Shown: positions 25,777 through 34,881, counted from the first letter of the stretch. The stretch: 60,352 nt of DNA from Oscillospiraceae bacterium (GCA_017938625.1 JAGBBD010000060.1:1-60352); one strand, 5' to 3'. Program-made: numbers and translations. Notes: generated by a model not told the origin, from the sequence alone.

Positions 25777-26592
25777 ATGTCTGATATTTATCGTTCCAGC
25801 GCCCACAACCACACCGTATTCTGTGATGGCAAGAGTACCGCCGAGGAAATGGTATTAAAAGCGCTGGAGCTGGGCTTTGTTTCTCTGGGTTTCTCCGGTC
25901 ACGGCTATTCTCCCTACGATCCCACAGGCATGCCGAGGAAGGATGAGATCGCCTATCGGGAAGAGGTCAAACGGCTGCAGCAGGTCTATGGCGACAGGCT
26001 GGAGATCCTGCTGGGTGTGGAGCACGACTCTCTCATGCCCTACGATACGTTTGCCTATGATTTTATGATCGAGTCGGTACATAATCTGTACAAAAACCGC
26101 TATGTTTACTCTGTGGATTGGGATCAGCCCCATCTGGAAGAAGCCATTCATGTCCATGGCGGAGATGTCTACGACTATTGCAAGGTGTACTTCGAAGCCT
26201 GCGCCGAAACGTATCTGGCTTCCCCTGCCCAGATCGCAGGACACCTTGATCTTGTATGCAAATTCAATGAAAAAACGCCGCTTTTTGATGAACTTGATCC
26301 CCGATATCTTGACCCTGCCTTCCAGGCGCTGGACTGCGCGCTGGAGAAAAACATGGTCATCGAGGTCAACACCGGCGCCATGGCAAGGGGCTACAAATCC
26401 ATCCCCTACCCTGCTCCCGCTATTTTGAAACGGGTCAAAGAAAAAGGCGGCCAAGTCATGGTCAACAGCGACTGCCATGATGCAAATAACCTGATCTTTG
26501 GCTACGACACCGCCCGGGAGCTGCTCCTTTCCTGCGGCTTCACCTCCGCGGTGATCCTCAGAAAACATGGCTTCGAAGAAGTCGGGCTGTAA
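25777..26592 (+). CDS. PHP-domain histidinol-phosphatase family protein
   Basis: This 271-residue enzyme belongs to the PHP superfamily, HisJ/HisK type: SAHNHTVFCDG at the N-terminus, GFSGHGYSP, LLGVEHDS, AGHLDLV, EVNTG and a C-terminal NSDCHD are the metal ligands. It probably hydrolyses L-histidinol phosphate, the penultimate step of histidine synthesis, but no other his gene is nearby, so another phosphate ester is possible. ATG 25777 follows GGGAGG. No convincing promoter is visible upstream. Confidence 0.85.
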   Translation: MSDIYRSSAHNHTVFCDGKSTAEEMVLKALELGFVSLGFSGHGYSPYDPTGMPRKDEIAYREEVKRLQQVYGDRLEILLGVEHDSLMPYDTFAYDFMIESVHNLYKNRYVYSVDWDQPHLEEAIHVHGGDVYDYCKVYFEACAETYLASPAQIAGHLDLVCKFNEKTPLFDELDPRYLDPAFQALDCALEKNMVIEVNTGAMARGYKSIPYPAPAILKRVKEKGGQVMVNSDCHDANNLIFGYDTARELLLSCGFTSAVILRKHGFEEVGL

Positions 26593-26594
26593 AA

Positions 26595-26639
26595 AAGGAA
26601 GAAGACACACCTCTGTGTAAGAGGTGTGTCTTCTTCCTT
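26595..26639. terminator. Bidirectional terminator after the PHP gene
   Basis: AAGGAAGAAGACACACCTC pairs with GAGGTGTGTCTTCTTCCTT over a 7-nt loop, preceded by an A-run. It ends the PHP gene and, in reverse, the DUF1667 operon. Confidence 0.85.
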
Positions 26640-26994
26640 ATGCCATGTCCTTGGTGGCGACCATGTTGACGCCGGTACCGCAGATATCTGCGGCAAGGAC
26701 ATCGTATTGCTTCACAGGACGCTTGACACACAGGCTGCGAATCACAGCCATGCAGTCAAGCAGTTTTTCTTTGGGCAGAGGCTTATCGGAACGCACGGGC
26801 AGCAGATCGTGCTCCACGCCCTCCACCTTCACCGTGGTGGTCAGAATACGGACAGGATGGGTAAATTCCCCGGAGGCATATTCCAGACCTCTCTTGCAGC
26901 CGTAGCCGTCCACAGACAGGATATTCTCGCCCTCACCGTCCACCATCACATGGCAGCCACGGGGGCAAACCGTACAGATGATCTCTTTTTTCAT
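26638..26994 (-). CDS. DUF1667 family iron-sulfur-type protein
   Basis: This 118-residue protein has the DUF1667 pattern: CTVCPRGCHV and GYGCKRG cysteines at the N-terminus, likely ligands for a 4Fe-4S cluster, then HPVRILTTTVKVEG. The family lies almost always behind the two FAD enzymes found here and may serve as a small electron-transfer subunit, analogous in place to GlpC. It starts 3 bp after the upstream oxidoreductase gene. Confidence 0.9.
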   Translation of the reverse strand: MKKEIICTVCPRGCHVMVDGEGENILSVDGYGCKRGLEYASGEFTHPVRILTTTVKVEGVEHDLLPVRSDKPLPKEKLLDCMAVIRSLCVKRPVKQYDVLAADICGTGVNMVATKDMA

Positions 26995-26997
26995 GAT

Positions 26998-28254
26998 TTA
27001 GCCCTCCTTTTCCACCAGCACGGTCAGATCGCCCTGCAGCTGTGCAGGATCGATGATGACATGATTCATCTCACCGGGATTGACTCTGAATTCCTTTTTG
27101 CTGTAGAGTACTGTATCGCCGCATTTGGCGATCAGACGCACGTTTTCTTCCGGCTGCAGGACACGGAAGAACACAGACACTTCTTCGCCCTGACCTGCTT
27201 CCAGACTCTGAGGGCACAGATAACGGACGTTGCGGCCTGTCACACACTTGACCTTGCTGCCTGCCTTGGGGAAGCTGCCCATGGCAAATTTGGCTGCAAA
27301 CTTGCCTGCCGTGGCGCTTTCGCCGGAGACATTGTCCACCAGATCGTTGACATGAACCACGTTGCCGCAGGCAAAGACACCGGAGGCAGAGGTCTGCATA
27401 TACTGATCCACAGCAGGGCCGTTGGTGATGGGATCCATAGAAATGCCTGCCTTCCGGGTCAGCTCATTTTCGGGCATGAGACCCACGGAGAACAGCACCG
27501 TATCGCACTCCACCAGTTCTTCCTTGTCCAGGATCGGCTTTTTGTTTTCGTCAACAGGTGCCACACGGACGCCGGTCACTCTGCCGTCGCCCTCAATGGC
27601 GGTGATGGTATGTGCCAGCTTCAGAGGGATGCCGAAGTCATCCAGACACTGGACACGGTTTCTGGTCAGGCCTGCCAGATAGTCCATCAGCTCCACCACC
27701 ATGACCACCTGAGCGCCTTCCAGCGTCATACGTCGAGCCATGATCATGCCGATATCGCCGGAGCCGAGAATGACCACCTTTTTGCCCACCATAATATTCT
27801 GACGGTTGACAAGGCGCTGGGCAGCGCCTGCCGTATAAAGACCTGCAGGACGGGTACCGGGTACCATGATGCCCGCTCTCGTCTTTTCTCTGCAGCCCAT
27901 GGCAAGGACCACAGCGCCTGCCTTGACTCTTGTCATACCGTTGTGACGGGAGGCCGCGATGATCTCTTTCTCTTCTGCATTGACCTGCAGCACCATGGTG
28001 TCAAGCAGATACTCCACACCAAGCTCCTTGGCTTTTTTCACAAACCTGCCGTAGTACTCGGGCCCGGTCAGTTCTGCCTTGAAACGGGTCAGACCGAAAC
28101 CGGGATGGATGCATTGCTGCAGAATGCCGCCCAGAGCATTGTCGCGCTCGAGGATCAGAACTTTTTTTGCACCTTCTTCTCTGGCCGCCACAGCAGCCGC
28201 AAGACCGGCAGGGCCACCGCCGATAACGGCAACATCACAGGTTACTTCAAACAT
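26998..28254 (-). CDS. FAD-dependent NAD(P) oxidoreductase (GlpB-position subunit)
   Basis: This 418-residue flavoprotein has an N-terminal dinucleotide motif VIGGGPAGLAAA, a second one (VVILGSGDIGMIMARRM) and GVFACGNVVHVND near the FAD end, the layout of pyridine-nucleotide-disulfide-type reductases. There is no CXXC redox pair. It lies between a GlpA-like dehydrogenase and a DUF1667 protein. By context it would pass electrons from the dehydrogenase to NAD(P) or ferredoxin. Its exact acceptor is not visible. Confidence 0.88.
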   Translation of the reverse strand: MFEVTCDVAVIGGGPAGLAAAVAAREEGAKKVLILERDNALGGILQQCIHPGFGLTRFKAELTGPEYYGRFVKKAKELGVEYLLDTMVLQVNAEEKEIIAASRHNGMTRVKAGAVVLAMGCREKTRAGIMVPGTRPAGLYTAGAAQRLVNRQNIMVGKKVVILGSGDIGMIMARRMTLEGAQVVMVVELMDYLAGLTRNRVQCLDDFGIPLKLAHTITAIEGDGRVTGVRVAPVDENKKPILDKEELVECDTVLFSVGLMPENELTRKAGISMDPITNGPAVDQYMQTSASGVFACGNVVHVNDLVDNVSGESATAGKFAAKFAMGSFPKAGSKVKCVTGRNVRYLCPQSLEAGQGEEVSVFFRVLQPEENVRLIAKCGDTVLYSKKEFRVNPGEMNHVIIDPAQLQGDLTVLVEKEG

Positions 28255-28271
28255 GTTCGCATCCTCCCTTC

Positions 28272-29711
28272 TCAGCGAGTGGCGCCGGTGACCATATAGG
28301 AGCCGGCGTTGTTTTTGTCGATATCTTCCGGTCTGCAGCCCAGCTCACGGGCCAGGATCTCCAGCACCTTGGGGCCGCAGAAGCCGCCCTGGCAGCGCCC
28401 CATGCCTGCACGGACACGGCGCTTGACCGCATCCATATTCTTTGCGCCCAGAGGACGATGGATGGCAGCGAGGATCTCCGCCTCCGTAATAGTCTCACAG
28501 CGGCAGATGATATTGCCATAGAGAGGGTTCTCCTTGACCAGCACATCCTGCTGCTCCACAGTCAGCTCGCTGAACTTGACGATGCCCTTGCGACGGGAGA
28601 TGAAGTTGTCCTTCAAGACCATCTTGGCACCGTGCTCCAACAGTTGCTGCGCCACATACTTGCCCATGGCGGCAGACAGGGTCAGACCGGTGGAACGAAC
28701 ACCGGACAGGTTTACATAACCCTTCAAGTCATCCCACACATCCACGTGCAGACCCTCGGGAACACGGTTGGGACGAAGACCGGAATACTGGGTGATGGTA
28801 TCACGGACATTGACCTTGGGAATCAGGTTCATAACGTCCTTGGTGATGCTGGCAAGACCCTCTGCCGTGGTGGACTTGTCGGTCTTGCTGGGCTGATCCT
28901 CTGCTGTGGGGCCCACCAGCATATTGCCGTGGATGGTGGGGCACATGAGCTTGCCCTTGGTGATCTTGGTGGGGATGGGCAGCACGATGTGCTCGACCTG
29001 ACAGGAGGTGTTCTTATCGAGGATGAAGAACTGACCCTTTCTGGCGACCACCTCATACTCCGCCTTGCCTACCATCTGCGCGATCTCATCGCAGTACAGA
29101 CCTGCACAGTTGATGACCCAGCTTGCCTGAATATCGCCGCCTGTGGTCTGCACACCGGTGATCTGACCGTTTTCGGCAGCAATACCCGTAACCTTGGTAT
29201 TGAGCATAAAGCTGACGCCGTTGGCATGGGCATTTTCCGCATAAGCCTGCACAAGGATGAAGGGATCGATAATGCTCTCACGAGGGATGTACAGACCGCC
29301 CTTGCACTCGGGATTGAGGTTGGGCTCCATTTCCAGCATCTGCGCGCCGGACATGTATTCCACATCATAGACGTGGTTCATAAATGCCTTTTCCTTAATG
29401 GCAGGCAGCTTATCAAACTGTTCCTGCGTCATGGCAGGCAGGATGGCACCGATCCGCTTGAAGGGAACATCCAATTCCTCTGCCAGCTGATCGTACATGG
29501 GGTTGGCTGCCACCACAAGACGGCTCTCCAGCGTGCCGGGGGCAGCGTCATAGCCGGTGTGGATAATGGCGCTGTTGGACTTGGAGGCGTCACCGCCCAC
29601 ATCTGCGCTCTTTTCCACCACGATCACATCGATCTCATACTTGGAAAGCTCTCGTGCCACCGCACAGCCGACTGCGCCTGCGCCGATGACCACTACATCA
29701 GTTTTGATCAT
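28272..29711 (-). CDS. GlpA-like FAD-dependent dehydrogenase with BFD-type 2Fe-2S domain
   Basis: This 479-residue enzyme has a DAO-type FAD fold (VIGAGAVGCAVARELS near residue 9) and a C-terminal BFD-like domain with IICRCETITEAEI and GRCQGGFCGP, four cysteines for a 2Fe-2S cluster. It is closest to anaerobic glycerol-3-phosphate dehydrogenase GlpA and to L-2-hydroxyglutarate oxidases. With the two downstream genes it forms the Clostridia-type three-gene unit often called a glycerol-3-phosphate dehydrogenase. No glpK or glpF is in the window, so the substrate is inferred. Confidence 0.88.
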   Translation of the reverse strand: MIKTDVVVIGAGAVGCAVARELSKYEIDVIVVEKSADVGGDASKSNSAIIHTGYDAAPGTLESRLVVAANPMYDQLAEELDVPFKRIGAILPAMTQEQFDKLPAIKEKAFMNHVYDVEYMSGAQMLEMEPNLNPECKGGLYIPRESIIDPFILVQAYAENAHANGVSFMLNTKVTGIAAENGQITGVQTTGGDIQASWVINCAGLYCDEIAQMVGKAEYEVVARKGQFFILDKNTSCQVEHIVLPIPTKITKGKLMCPTIHGNMLVGPTAEDQPSKTDKSTTAEGLASITKDVMNLIPKVNVRDTITQYSGLRPNRVPEGLHVDVWDDLKGYVNLSGVRSTGLTLSAAMGKYVAQQLLEHGAKMVLKDNFISRRKGIVKFSELTVEQQDVLVKENPLYGNIICRCETITEAEILAAIHRPLGAKNMDAVKRRVRAGMGRCQGGFCGPKVLEILARELGCRPEDIDKNNAGSYMVTGATR

Positions 29712-29788
29712 GTAAACACCTTTTCTTTTCCGTATTTATGGCGCATGGTAAACTCCACAGTTTTCCATGCTTATCCACTTCTTTCCAC

Positions 29789-29817
29789 ATCATACTACTC
29801 ACAAATCCAAATGTCAA
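29789..29817 (-). promoter_or_regulatory. Promoter of the GlpA-like operon
   Basis: On the minus strand the -35 is TTGACA (29812-29817) and the -10 is TATGAT (29789-29794), with a 17-bp spacer. Confidence 0.8.
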
Positions 29818-29830
29818 GACAAATGAGAAG

Positions 29831-29854
29831 CGCGCAGCGTTGCTGCGCGCTTTT
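29831..29854 (-). terminator. Terminator after the VanW gene
   Basis: AAGCGCGCAG pairs with CTGCGCGCTT. It directly follows the VanW gene stop on the minus strand; the T-run is short. Confidence 0.6.
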
Positions 29855-29860
29855 GATGGT

Positions 29861-31594
29861 TTATCTTCTGTAATACTTCCGATCGTCGTCAGAAGAGTTG
29901 TTGTTTTTGTTGTTATTCTTATTGGTATTGGTGTTCTGCTCCGGCTTCTTGTCTTCCTCAGGCTTGGTGTCGGAAGGTGTTTCCTCCTGCTTTTCCTCTT
30001 CCACTTCCTTTTCCTCTTCTTCCTCGGCACCGGCACCGACGATATACACCGCATCATACTTGGTATATTCGCTGATGGCGCACTTTTCCGTGCGCAGGAA
30101 GACACCGTTCAGATCATAGAAGTTCTTGTAGCTCCAGTAGACATAGCCGGTGTGAGGTGCCTGCTCCAGTTCTCTGTAGCCTGCCGGCTTGGTCGCATCC
30201 ACCTTTTCTACTTCCTCGTAGGGAATGGTCTCCACCAGCTGGCTGGACATGGTGACCTTGTAATCGTGCTCGTTGGTGCCCACGATGCTGACCTTCACAT
30301 AGCCGCCGGAAACCTCAGCATTGATCTTGATGGGGGTGGAGTTGCTGTTTTTGAACTTGAAATCCACAGCGCCCCAGTAGACTGTAGCATCACAGCCCGG
30401 CTTCACATAGCCCACAGGATACATATGGGGCTGACGCTCCACGATCTGCAGATCAGCTGTCAGCGCACACATATACACGGAAGACACGACCTGACAGATG
30501 CCGCCGCCTTCTTCCATTTCACTCTCGCCGCCGTCGGCATAGATGATGCCTTCCTTGTAGCCCTTTTCAATGGTACGCTCTCCCACCACATTGTTGAAGG
30601 AGAACACCTCTCCCGGCTGGAGCACCGTGCCGTTGATTTCCCGGCAGGCAAGGGTCAGATTGGTGGTGCGGTTTGTGTTATAGGTATGGGCGCTCTGATA
30701 GGATGCCAGCACATCGGGGTAGTTCTTGGTGTTATACTCCTCTGCCGTCATGGTCGGCTCCATGACGCCCAGCTGAACTTCAATAGTGCTGCCCTCTTCC
30801 GCCAGCGCGATCTGGGCATTGACTGCGATGATATCAAAGCCGTAGCCCACCACCTCCGGCATCAGTCTGTCTTCTGCCTTGTTATAGTAGGCATTGCGGG
30901 CAGGGGTGCAGTACTCATCATAATAAGGCTGCAGATCCACGATATCATAGGGGTCGATGTCATAGGAAAAACGGATATCGGACAAATCTCCTGTGGTATA
31001 GGCATTGATCACCGTTTCATAGAGCTTCTCCACATCCAGCTTTCTGCCATTGTAGCCAAGCTTGATGGTCAAAAGCTCCTTCTCTTCATCCATGGTCACT
31101 TCCGACTGGACCTTTTCCTGCGCCACATCCTCGGCAGTTTCTTCGATCAGCTGACGGATGTAGTCTGTGTCCACCTGCAGATGCTCCTCGGCATCAAGGA
31201 TATAGGCAGACTTTCTGCACTGCAGATATGTTTTCAGCGCTGCCAGTGCACCGCCGCTTCTGCCGTATGCCATCGCTTCTGCCGCCATAGCTTCCGCATC
31301 GGGCGGTGTGTTGGTGCTCTGCGGATCAAAGACCAGCTTTCTGTCCGGCAGCTGCACCGTCAGGATACGCTCTGCATGGGTCTTGGCAAGGCTCTCTTCC
31401 AATGCCTCCTCGGCGGCTTTCTGATCCATGCCGCCCACATTGACACCGGACACACAGACATTGGGGAAGATCTCGCCGCTGTTTTGCAGCGACTTGCCCC
31501 AGAAAAAGGCTCCAAGGAATATCAGCAGCGCCAGGACCGCCGCGCAAATACCGACGATCAGCACAATGGTTTTGGTACGTTTGCCGTTACTGAT
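29861..31594 (-). CDS. VanW family wall-associated protein
   Basis: This membrane-anchored protein of about 577 residues has one N-terminal transmembrane segment (TIVLIVGICAAVLALLIFLG), two putative peptidoglycan-binding repeats (about 45-260), a VanW domain (CREINGTVLQPGEVFSFNNV through GGGICQVVSSVYMCAL) and a low-complexity Asn/Lys/Glu tail. VanW proteins occur with vancomycin-resistance clusters and widely in Firmicutes; no enzymatic role is proven. The start is odd: the AAAGGAGGG site is followed 7 nt later by ATC, in frame with the segment, and no ATG, GTG or TTG is near. An ATC start or a base error is likely. A TATACT -10 lies at about 31628. Confidence 0.85.
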   Translation of the reverse strand: MSNGKRTKTIVLIVGICAAVLALLIFLGAFFWGKSLQNSGEIFPNVCVSGVNVGGMDQKAAEEALEESLAKTHAERILTVQLPDRKLVFDPQSTNTPPDAEAMAAEAMAYGRSGGALAALKTYLQCRKSAYILDAEEHLQVDTDYIRQLIEETAEDVAQEKVQSEVTMDEEKELLTIKLGYNGRKLDVEKLYETVINAYTTGDLSDIRFSYDIDPYDIVDLQPYYDEYCTPARNAYYNKAEDRLMPEVVGYGFDIIAVNAQIALAEEGSTIEVQLGVMEPTMTAEEYNTKNYPDVLASYQSAHTYNTNRTTNLTLACREINGTVLQPGEVFSFNNVVGERTIEKGYKEGIIYADGGESEMEEGGGICQVVSSVYMCALTADLQIVERQPHMYPVGYVKPGCDATVYWGAVDFKFKNSNSTPIKINAEVSGGYVKVSIVGTNEHDYKVTMSSQLVETIPYEEVEKVDATKPAGYRELEQAPHTGYVYWSYKNFYDLNGVFLRTEKCAISEYTKYDAVYIVGAGAEEEEEKEVEEEKQEETPSDTKPEEDKKPEQNTNTNKNNNKNNNSSDDDRKYYRR

Positions 31595-31755
31595 AAAAAT
31601 CCCTCCTTTGGCACAGTTATACGCATACAGTATACCCCATAACAGTAGCTCGGCGCAACAACACGCCAGTGACAAATCTATGTCATTTTGACAACAGTAT
31701 GGAAATTCGTGCCCAACTTTGCTATACTATGAGAAATGATATCCGGGAGGTTTTT

Positions 31756-32250
31756 ATGCTCTACGCTTTTCTGGCTGTTTTTGCCGTTTTGATCGTCATC
31801 GCCGATCAGATCACAAAGTATCTGACCGTTGCCAATATCCCCCTTCATGAGATCATCCCCGTGTGGGACGGTGTGTTCCATCTGACCTATCTGCGCAACA
31901 CCGGCATGGCTTTTTCTCTTCTGGAGGGCGGCAGGTGGTTTTTCCTCGTTCTGACCGCTGCGGCGCTTGCCCTAATGGTATTGGCTGTTGTAAAAAAGTG
32001 GATCGACCATCCCGTGGGGCTGTGGTCTCTTGCCGCCATTGCCGGCGGCGCTGTGGGCAATCTTATTGACCGTGTGTCCCTTGGCTATGTGATCGACATG
32101 ATCGAGGTGGAGTTCATCCGCTTCCCCGTGTTCAACGTGGCAGACAGCTTTGTGGTCTGCGGTGCCATCGGCCTTGTGATCTATACTTTTTTCTTTGATA
32201 AACCCAAGAAGGAGAACGCAGATGAGACTGACACTGGACCGATCGGGTGA
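31756..32250 (+). CDS. lspA: Lipoprotein signal peptidase
   Basis: This 164-residue membrane peptidase has four membrane segments and the LspA motifs: DQITK, NTGMAF, GNLIDR and FNVADSF. The catalytic aspartates by homology are Asp114 and Asp130. It cleaves prolipoproteins such as the several lipoproteins encoded here. ATG 31756 follows GGGAGG by 6 nt. It overlaps rluD by 29 bp. Confidence 0.95.
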   Translation: MLYAFLAVFAVLIVIADQITKYLTVANIPLHEIIPVWDGVFHLTYLRNTGMAFSLLEGGRWFFLVLTAAALALMVLAVVKKWIDHPVGLWSLAAIAGGAVGNLIDRVSLGYVIDMIEVEFIRFPVFNVADSFVVCGAIGLVIYTFFFDKPKKENADETDTGPIG

Positions 32251-33124
32251 GCGCGCCGACGCGGCGCTTGCAAGACTTTGCCCGGAGCTTTCCAGAAGCG
32301 CTGCCCAGAAACTGCTGGAGCAGGGCGCCGTTCTGCGCAACGCAGCTGTCTGCAAAAAGAACGAAAAGCTTCTGGAAGGCGATGTGCTGGAATTGGAACT
32401 GCCCCAAGTGCAGGAGGTCAGCATCGAAGCAGAGGACATTGCGCTGGACATCGTCTATGAGGACGAAGATGTGATCGTTATCAACAAGCCCAAGGGGCTG
32501 GTCGTCCACCCTGCTGCCGGTCATTGGTCCGGTACTTTGGTCAATGCTTTGATGTACCACTGCAAGGACTCCCTTTCCGGCATCAACGGGGAACTCCGTC
32601 CCGGCATTGTCCATCGCATCGATATGGACACTTCGGGCCTTCTGATCGTTGCCAAAAATGACTTTGCCCATCAGAGCCTTGCTGCCCAGCTGCAGGATCA
32701 CACCCTTGCCCGAACCTACGAGTGTATCGTCTGCGGCGGCATCCGGGAGGACAGCGGCACGATCGATGCCCCCATCGGCAGACACCCTGCCGATCGCAAA
32801 AAAATGGCAGTCACAGAAAAAAACAGCCGCAGCGCCGTGACCCATTGGCAGGTCTTGGAGCGCTTCGACCGTTATACGAGAGTACAGTGCAAACTGGAAA
32901 CCGGCCGCACCCATCAGATCCGTGTCCACATGGCATGGCGCAACCACCCCATTCTGGGCGACATGGTCTACGGGCACAAAAAGCCGGAACTTGGGATGGA
33001 CACCCAGTGTCTGCACGCAAGAGAACTGACCTTCCTGCATCCGAGAAGCGGCGAGCCCACTACGGTGACCTGTCCCCTGCCGGACTATTTTGAAGAAGTT
33101 CTGCGAAAATTAAGACAAAAATGA
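32222..33124 (+). CDS. rluD: RluD-type 23S rRNA pseudouridine synthase
   Basis: This 300-residue enzyme has an N-terminal S4 RNA-binding domain (SRSAAQKLLEQGAV) and a pseudouridine synthase core with HRIDMDTSGLLIVAK, whose Asp is the catalytic residue, and GRTHQIRVH. It modifies 23S rRNA uridines; the RluD assignment against RluC/RsuA-family relatives rests on overall length and motif. ATG 32222 follows AAGGAGAA inside lspA. Its stop lies in the outer stem of structured-element copy 2. Confidence 0.92.
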   Translation: MRLTLDRSGERADAALARLCPELSRSAAQKLLEQGAVLRNAAVCKKNEKLLEGDVLELELPQVQEVSIEAEDIALDIVYEDEDVIVINKPKGLVVHPAAGHWSGTLVNALMYHCKDSLSGINGELRPGIVHRIDMDTSGLLIVAKNDFAHQSLAAQLQDHTLARTYECIVCGGIREDSGTIDAPIGRHPADRKKMAVTEKNSRSAVTHWQVLERFDRYTRVQCKLETGRTHQIRVHMAWRNHPILGDMVYGHKKPELGMDTQCLHARELTFLHPRSGEPTTVTCPLPDYFEEVLRKLRQK

Positions 33125-33354
33125 GAGAGCTAAAGCGGAGTCTGAATAAGAAAACATAGATTTTGCCCCACAGAGGTTATCTGTGGGGCAAAACTGTTAT
33201 CAGCCATTTTGGCAGGGATTTTCCGTCGGTTCAAGCTCATTTTTTGCAGCGATGCTTTGTGCATCGCAAGAAAAATGAGGGAAGAACTGGCGAAAAAGAC
33301 CAACAAAAGGGGCTATGTTTTCTTATGAGGACGTAGCAAACGCTCTCTCATTTT
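33118..33354 (+). repeat. Dispersed structured element, copy 2
   Basis: This second copy has a 209-nt core (33132-33340) matching copy 1 at all but about ten positions. Its outer stem is different in sequence but again paired: AAAATGAGAGAGC (33118-33130) with GCTCTCTCATTTT (33342-33354), flanked by A- and T-runs. The helix at 33146-33159 with 33313-33326 and the hairpin 33161-33193 match copy 1. The helix 33219-33232 with 33284-33297 has changed bases that mostly stay paired. It fills the gap between rluD (+) and the CarD gene (-). Confidence 0.85.
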
Positions 33355-33854
33355 ATTTTATCTGCTATATAGGCTGAAACTTCACTCTGGGAGATCTGCA
33401 GAGAATAGGCAAATTCCTCGCCCACGATGCGTTCGGCGGAAGCCAGCAGCTTTTCATCGGTGGTGCAGAACTTTTTACCTTCCCGCAGACGCTCCTGCTT
33501 TTGCACATACAGGCAGCCGATCAGCTTCAGAAGTTCTGCCGTGATACCCTTGGCAATGATCTGACCGAAAGCATCGGCTCTGTGCCTCGTGTCTTCGATC
33601 CATTCCAGCTTTTCATCCTTCACAGAGCAGATCAGATCATCGATCTGCATCTGCGTCAGTACCGGACGCATTTTCGCCGTCAGTGCTTCATTGGCAGTTG
33701 GCACATAGGTGATACAGGTGGGCGATGCAGCCGGACGCAGCAGATAGTATTCCTGCTTGTTGGTGCCTGTCCGGGACAAAGACATGACTCTGATATCCTC
33801 AATGGTACAAATACCTGTGGCACCGTAAGATACAACTTCACCGACTTGGAACAT
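33348..33854 (-). CDS. CarD family transcriptional regulator
   Basis: This 168-residue protein has the CarD/CdnL/TRCF RNA-polymerase-interaction domain at its N-terminus (FQVGEVVSYGATGICTIEDI) and a helical C-terminal half. CarD proteins bind the beta subunit near its N-terminus and stabilise promoter opening at rRNA and other promoters. Monocistronic with its own promoter. Its stop overlaps the outer stem of structured-element copy 2. Confidence 0.9.
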   Translation of the reverse strand: MFQVGEVVSYGATGICTIEDIRVMSLSRTGTNKQEYYLLRPAASPTCITYVPTANEALTAKMRPVLTQMQIDDLICSVKDEKLEWIEDTRHRADAFGQIIAKGITAELLKLIGCLYVQKQERLREGKKFCTTDEKLLASAERIVGEEFAYSLQISQSEVSAYIADKIK

Positions 33855-33898
33855 AGACCCTCCTTCTCCAAAAAACGCGGAAGAACACCCATGTTCCC

Positions 33899-33928
33899 AT
33901 TATACCAGAAAAAATTTTTAATTTCCAA
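33899..33928 (-). promoter_or_regulatory. Promoter of the CarD gene
   Basis: On the minus strand the -35 is TTGGAA (33923-33928) and the -10 is TATAAT (33899-33904) with an extended TGG, spacer 18 bp. Confidence 0.75.
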
Positions 33929-33967
33929 GGCAATTTTCACCAAATCGCGCGTTTCAATGCTGTAGGA

Positions 33968-34828
33968 TCATGCAAGCAATTTGCCGATCTCATCTGCCAG
34001 CGCGGCAAACTGGGCGATAGACAAGTTCTCGCCGCGGACGTTTTCGGGCAGACCGCAAGCGGTGATGCAGCCCAGCAGAGACTCTTTGCCAAGCTGGCCG
34101 AAGGCGCTCATCAGTCCGTTGACCAGCGTCTTGCGGCGGTTGGCAAAGCTGGCACGTACCACGCGGAAAAACAGCTTTTCATCCCCGATGGGACACACAG
34201 GCTCTTTGCGCACCGTCAGATGCAGCACGGCAGAGGTCACCTTGGGCTGCGGGATAAAGCAGCCTGCCGGCACATCAAACAAAATTTCCGGCACGGCATG
34301 GTACTGGCAAAACACAGTAAATGCACCGTATGCCTCCGTCCCCGGCTTTGCGCAGATGCGCTGCGCCACTTCCTTCTGCACCATGACCGTAACCGTTTCA
34401 AAGCACTTGGCTTCCAGCAGCGCCGCCAGAATGTCCGAGGTGATGTAATAGGGCAGGTTTGCACAGGCTTTGGGACGCAGAGAGCCAAACTGCTCCCGCA
34501 CGAGCGACGGAATATCCTGCTTGAGCACATCATCAAAAATGATCTGCAGATTGTCAAACTCCCCTAAGGTCTCTGCCAGAACAGGCTGCAGCTTTTTATC
34601 CACCTCAACAGCGACCACCTTGCCTGCCCGCAGACAGAGCTGCTGGGTCAAAGGGCCCATACCGGGGCCGATCTCCAGAACACCGCAGCTTTGATCCACA
34701 CCGGCATCCTCGGCAATTCGCTGCGGCACCCACGCCTGGGTCAGGAAGTTCTGCCCTTTGGACTTGGAAAAATGAAAGCCGTGGCGCGTCAGAATATCCT
34801 TGATCACACTTAAATTTGTCAGTTCCAT
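33968..34828 (-). CDS. rsmA: 16S rRNA (adenine1518/1519-N6) dimethyltransferase
   Basis: This 286-residue SAM-dependent enzyme (KsgA) dimethylates two adenines in the 16S rRNA end loop during small-subunit maturation. The motifs are SKGQNFL at the start, GPGMGPLTQQL (SAM binding) and the catalytic NLPYYIT. Length is normal. Loss in other bacteria gives kasugamycin resistance. It has its own promoter; the CarD gene follows about 110 bp downstream. Confidence 0.96.
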   Translation of the reverse strand: MELTNLSVIKDILTRHGFHFSKSKGQNFLTQAWVPQRIAEDAGVDQSCGVLEIGPGMGPLTQQLCLRAGKVVAVEVDKKLQPVLAETLGEFDNLQIIFDDVLKQDIPSLVREQFGSLRPKACANLPYYITSDILAALLEAKCFETVTVMVQKEVAQRICAKPGTEAYGAFTVFCQYHAVPEILFDVPAGCFIPQPKVTSAVLHLTVRKEPVCPIGDEKLFFRVVRASFANRRKTLVNGLMSAFGQLGKESLLGCITACGLPENVRGENLSIAQFAALADEIGKLLA

Positions 34829-34851
34829 AACGATCCCCTCACTTTGTAGTC

Positions 34852-34881
34852 ATGATATCACAAACCACAAAGCGCCGTCAA
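34852..34881 (-). promoter_or_regulatory. Promoter of rsmA
   Basis: On the minus strand the -35 is TTGACG (34876-34881) and the -10 is TATCAT (34852-34857), with an 18-bp spacer. Confidence 0.75.

Noticed and set aside
31687-31728. Standard promoter for lspA from TTGACA at 31687 and TATACT near 31723
   Set aside because: The spacing is about 30 bp, too long for one promoter; only the -10 may be real.
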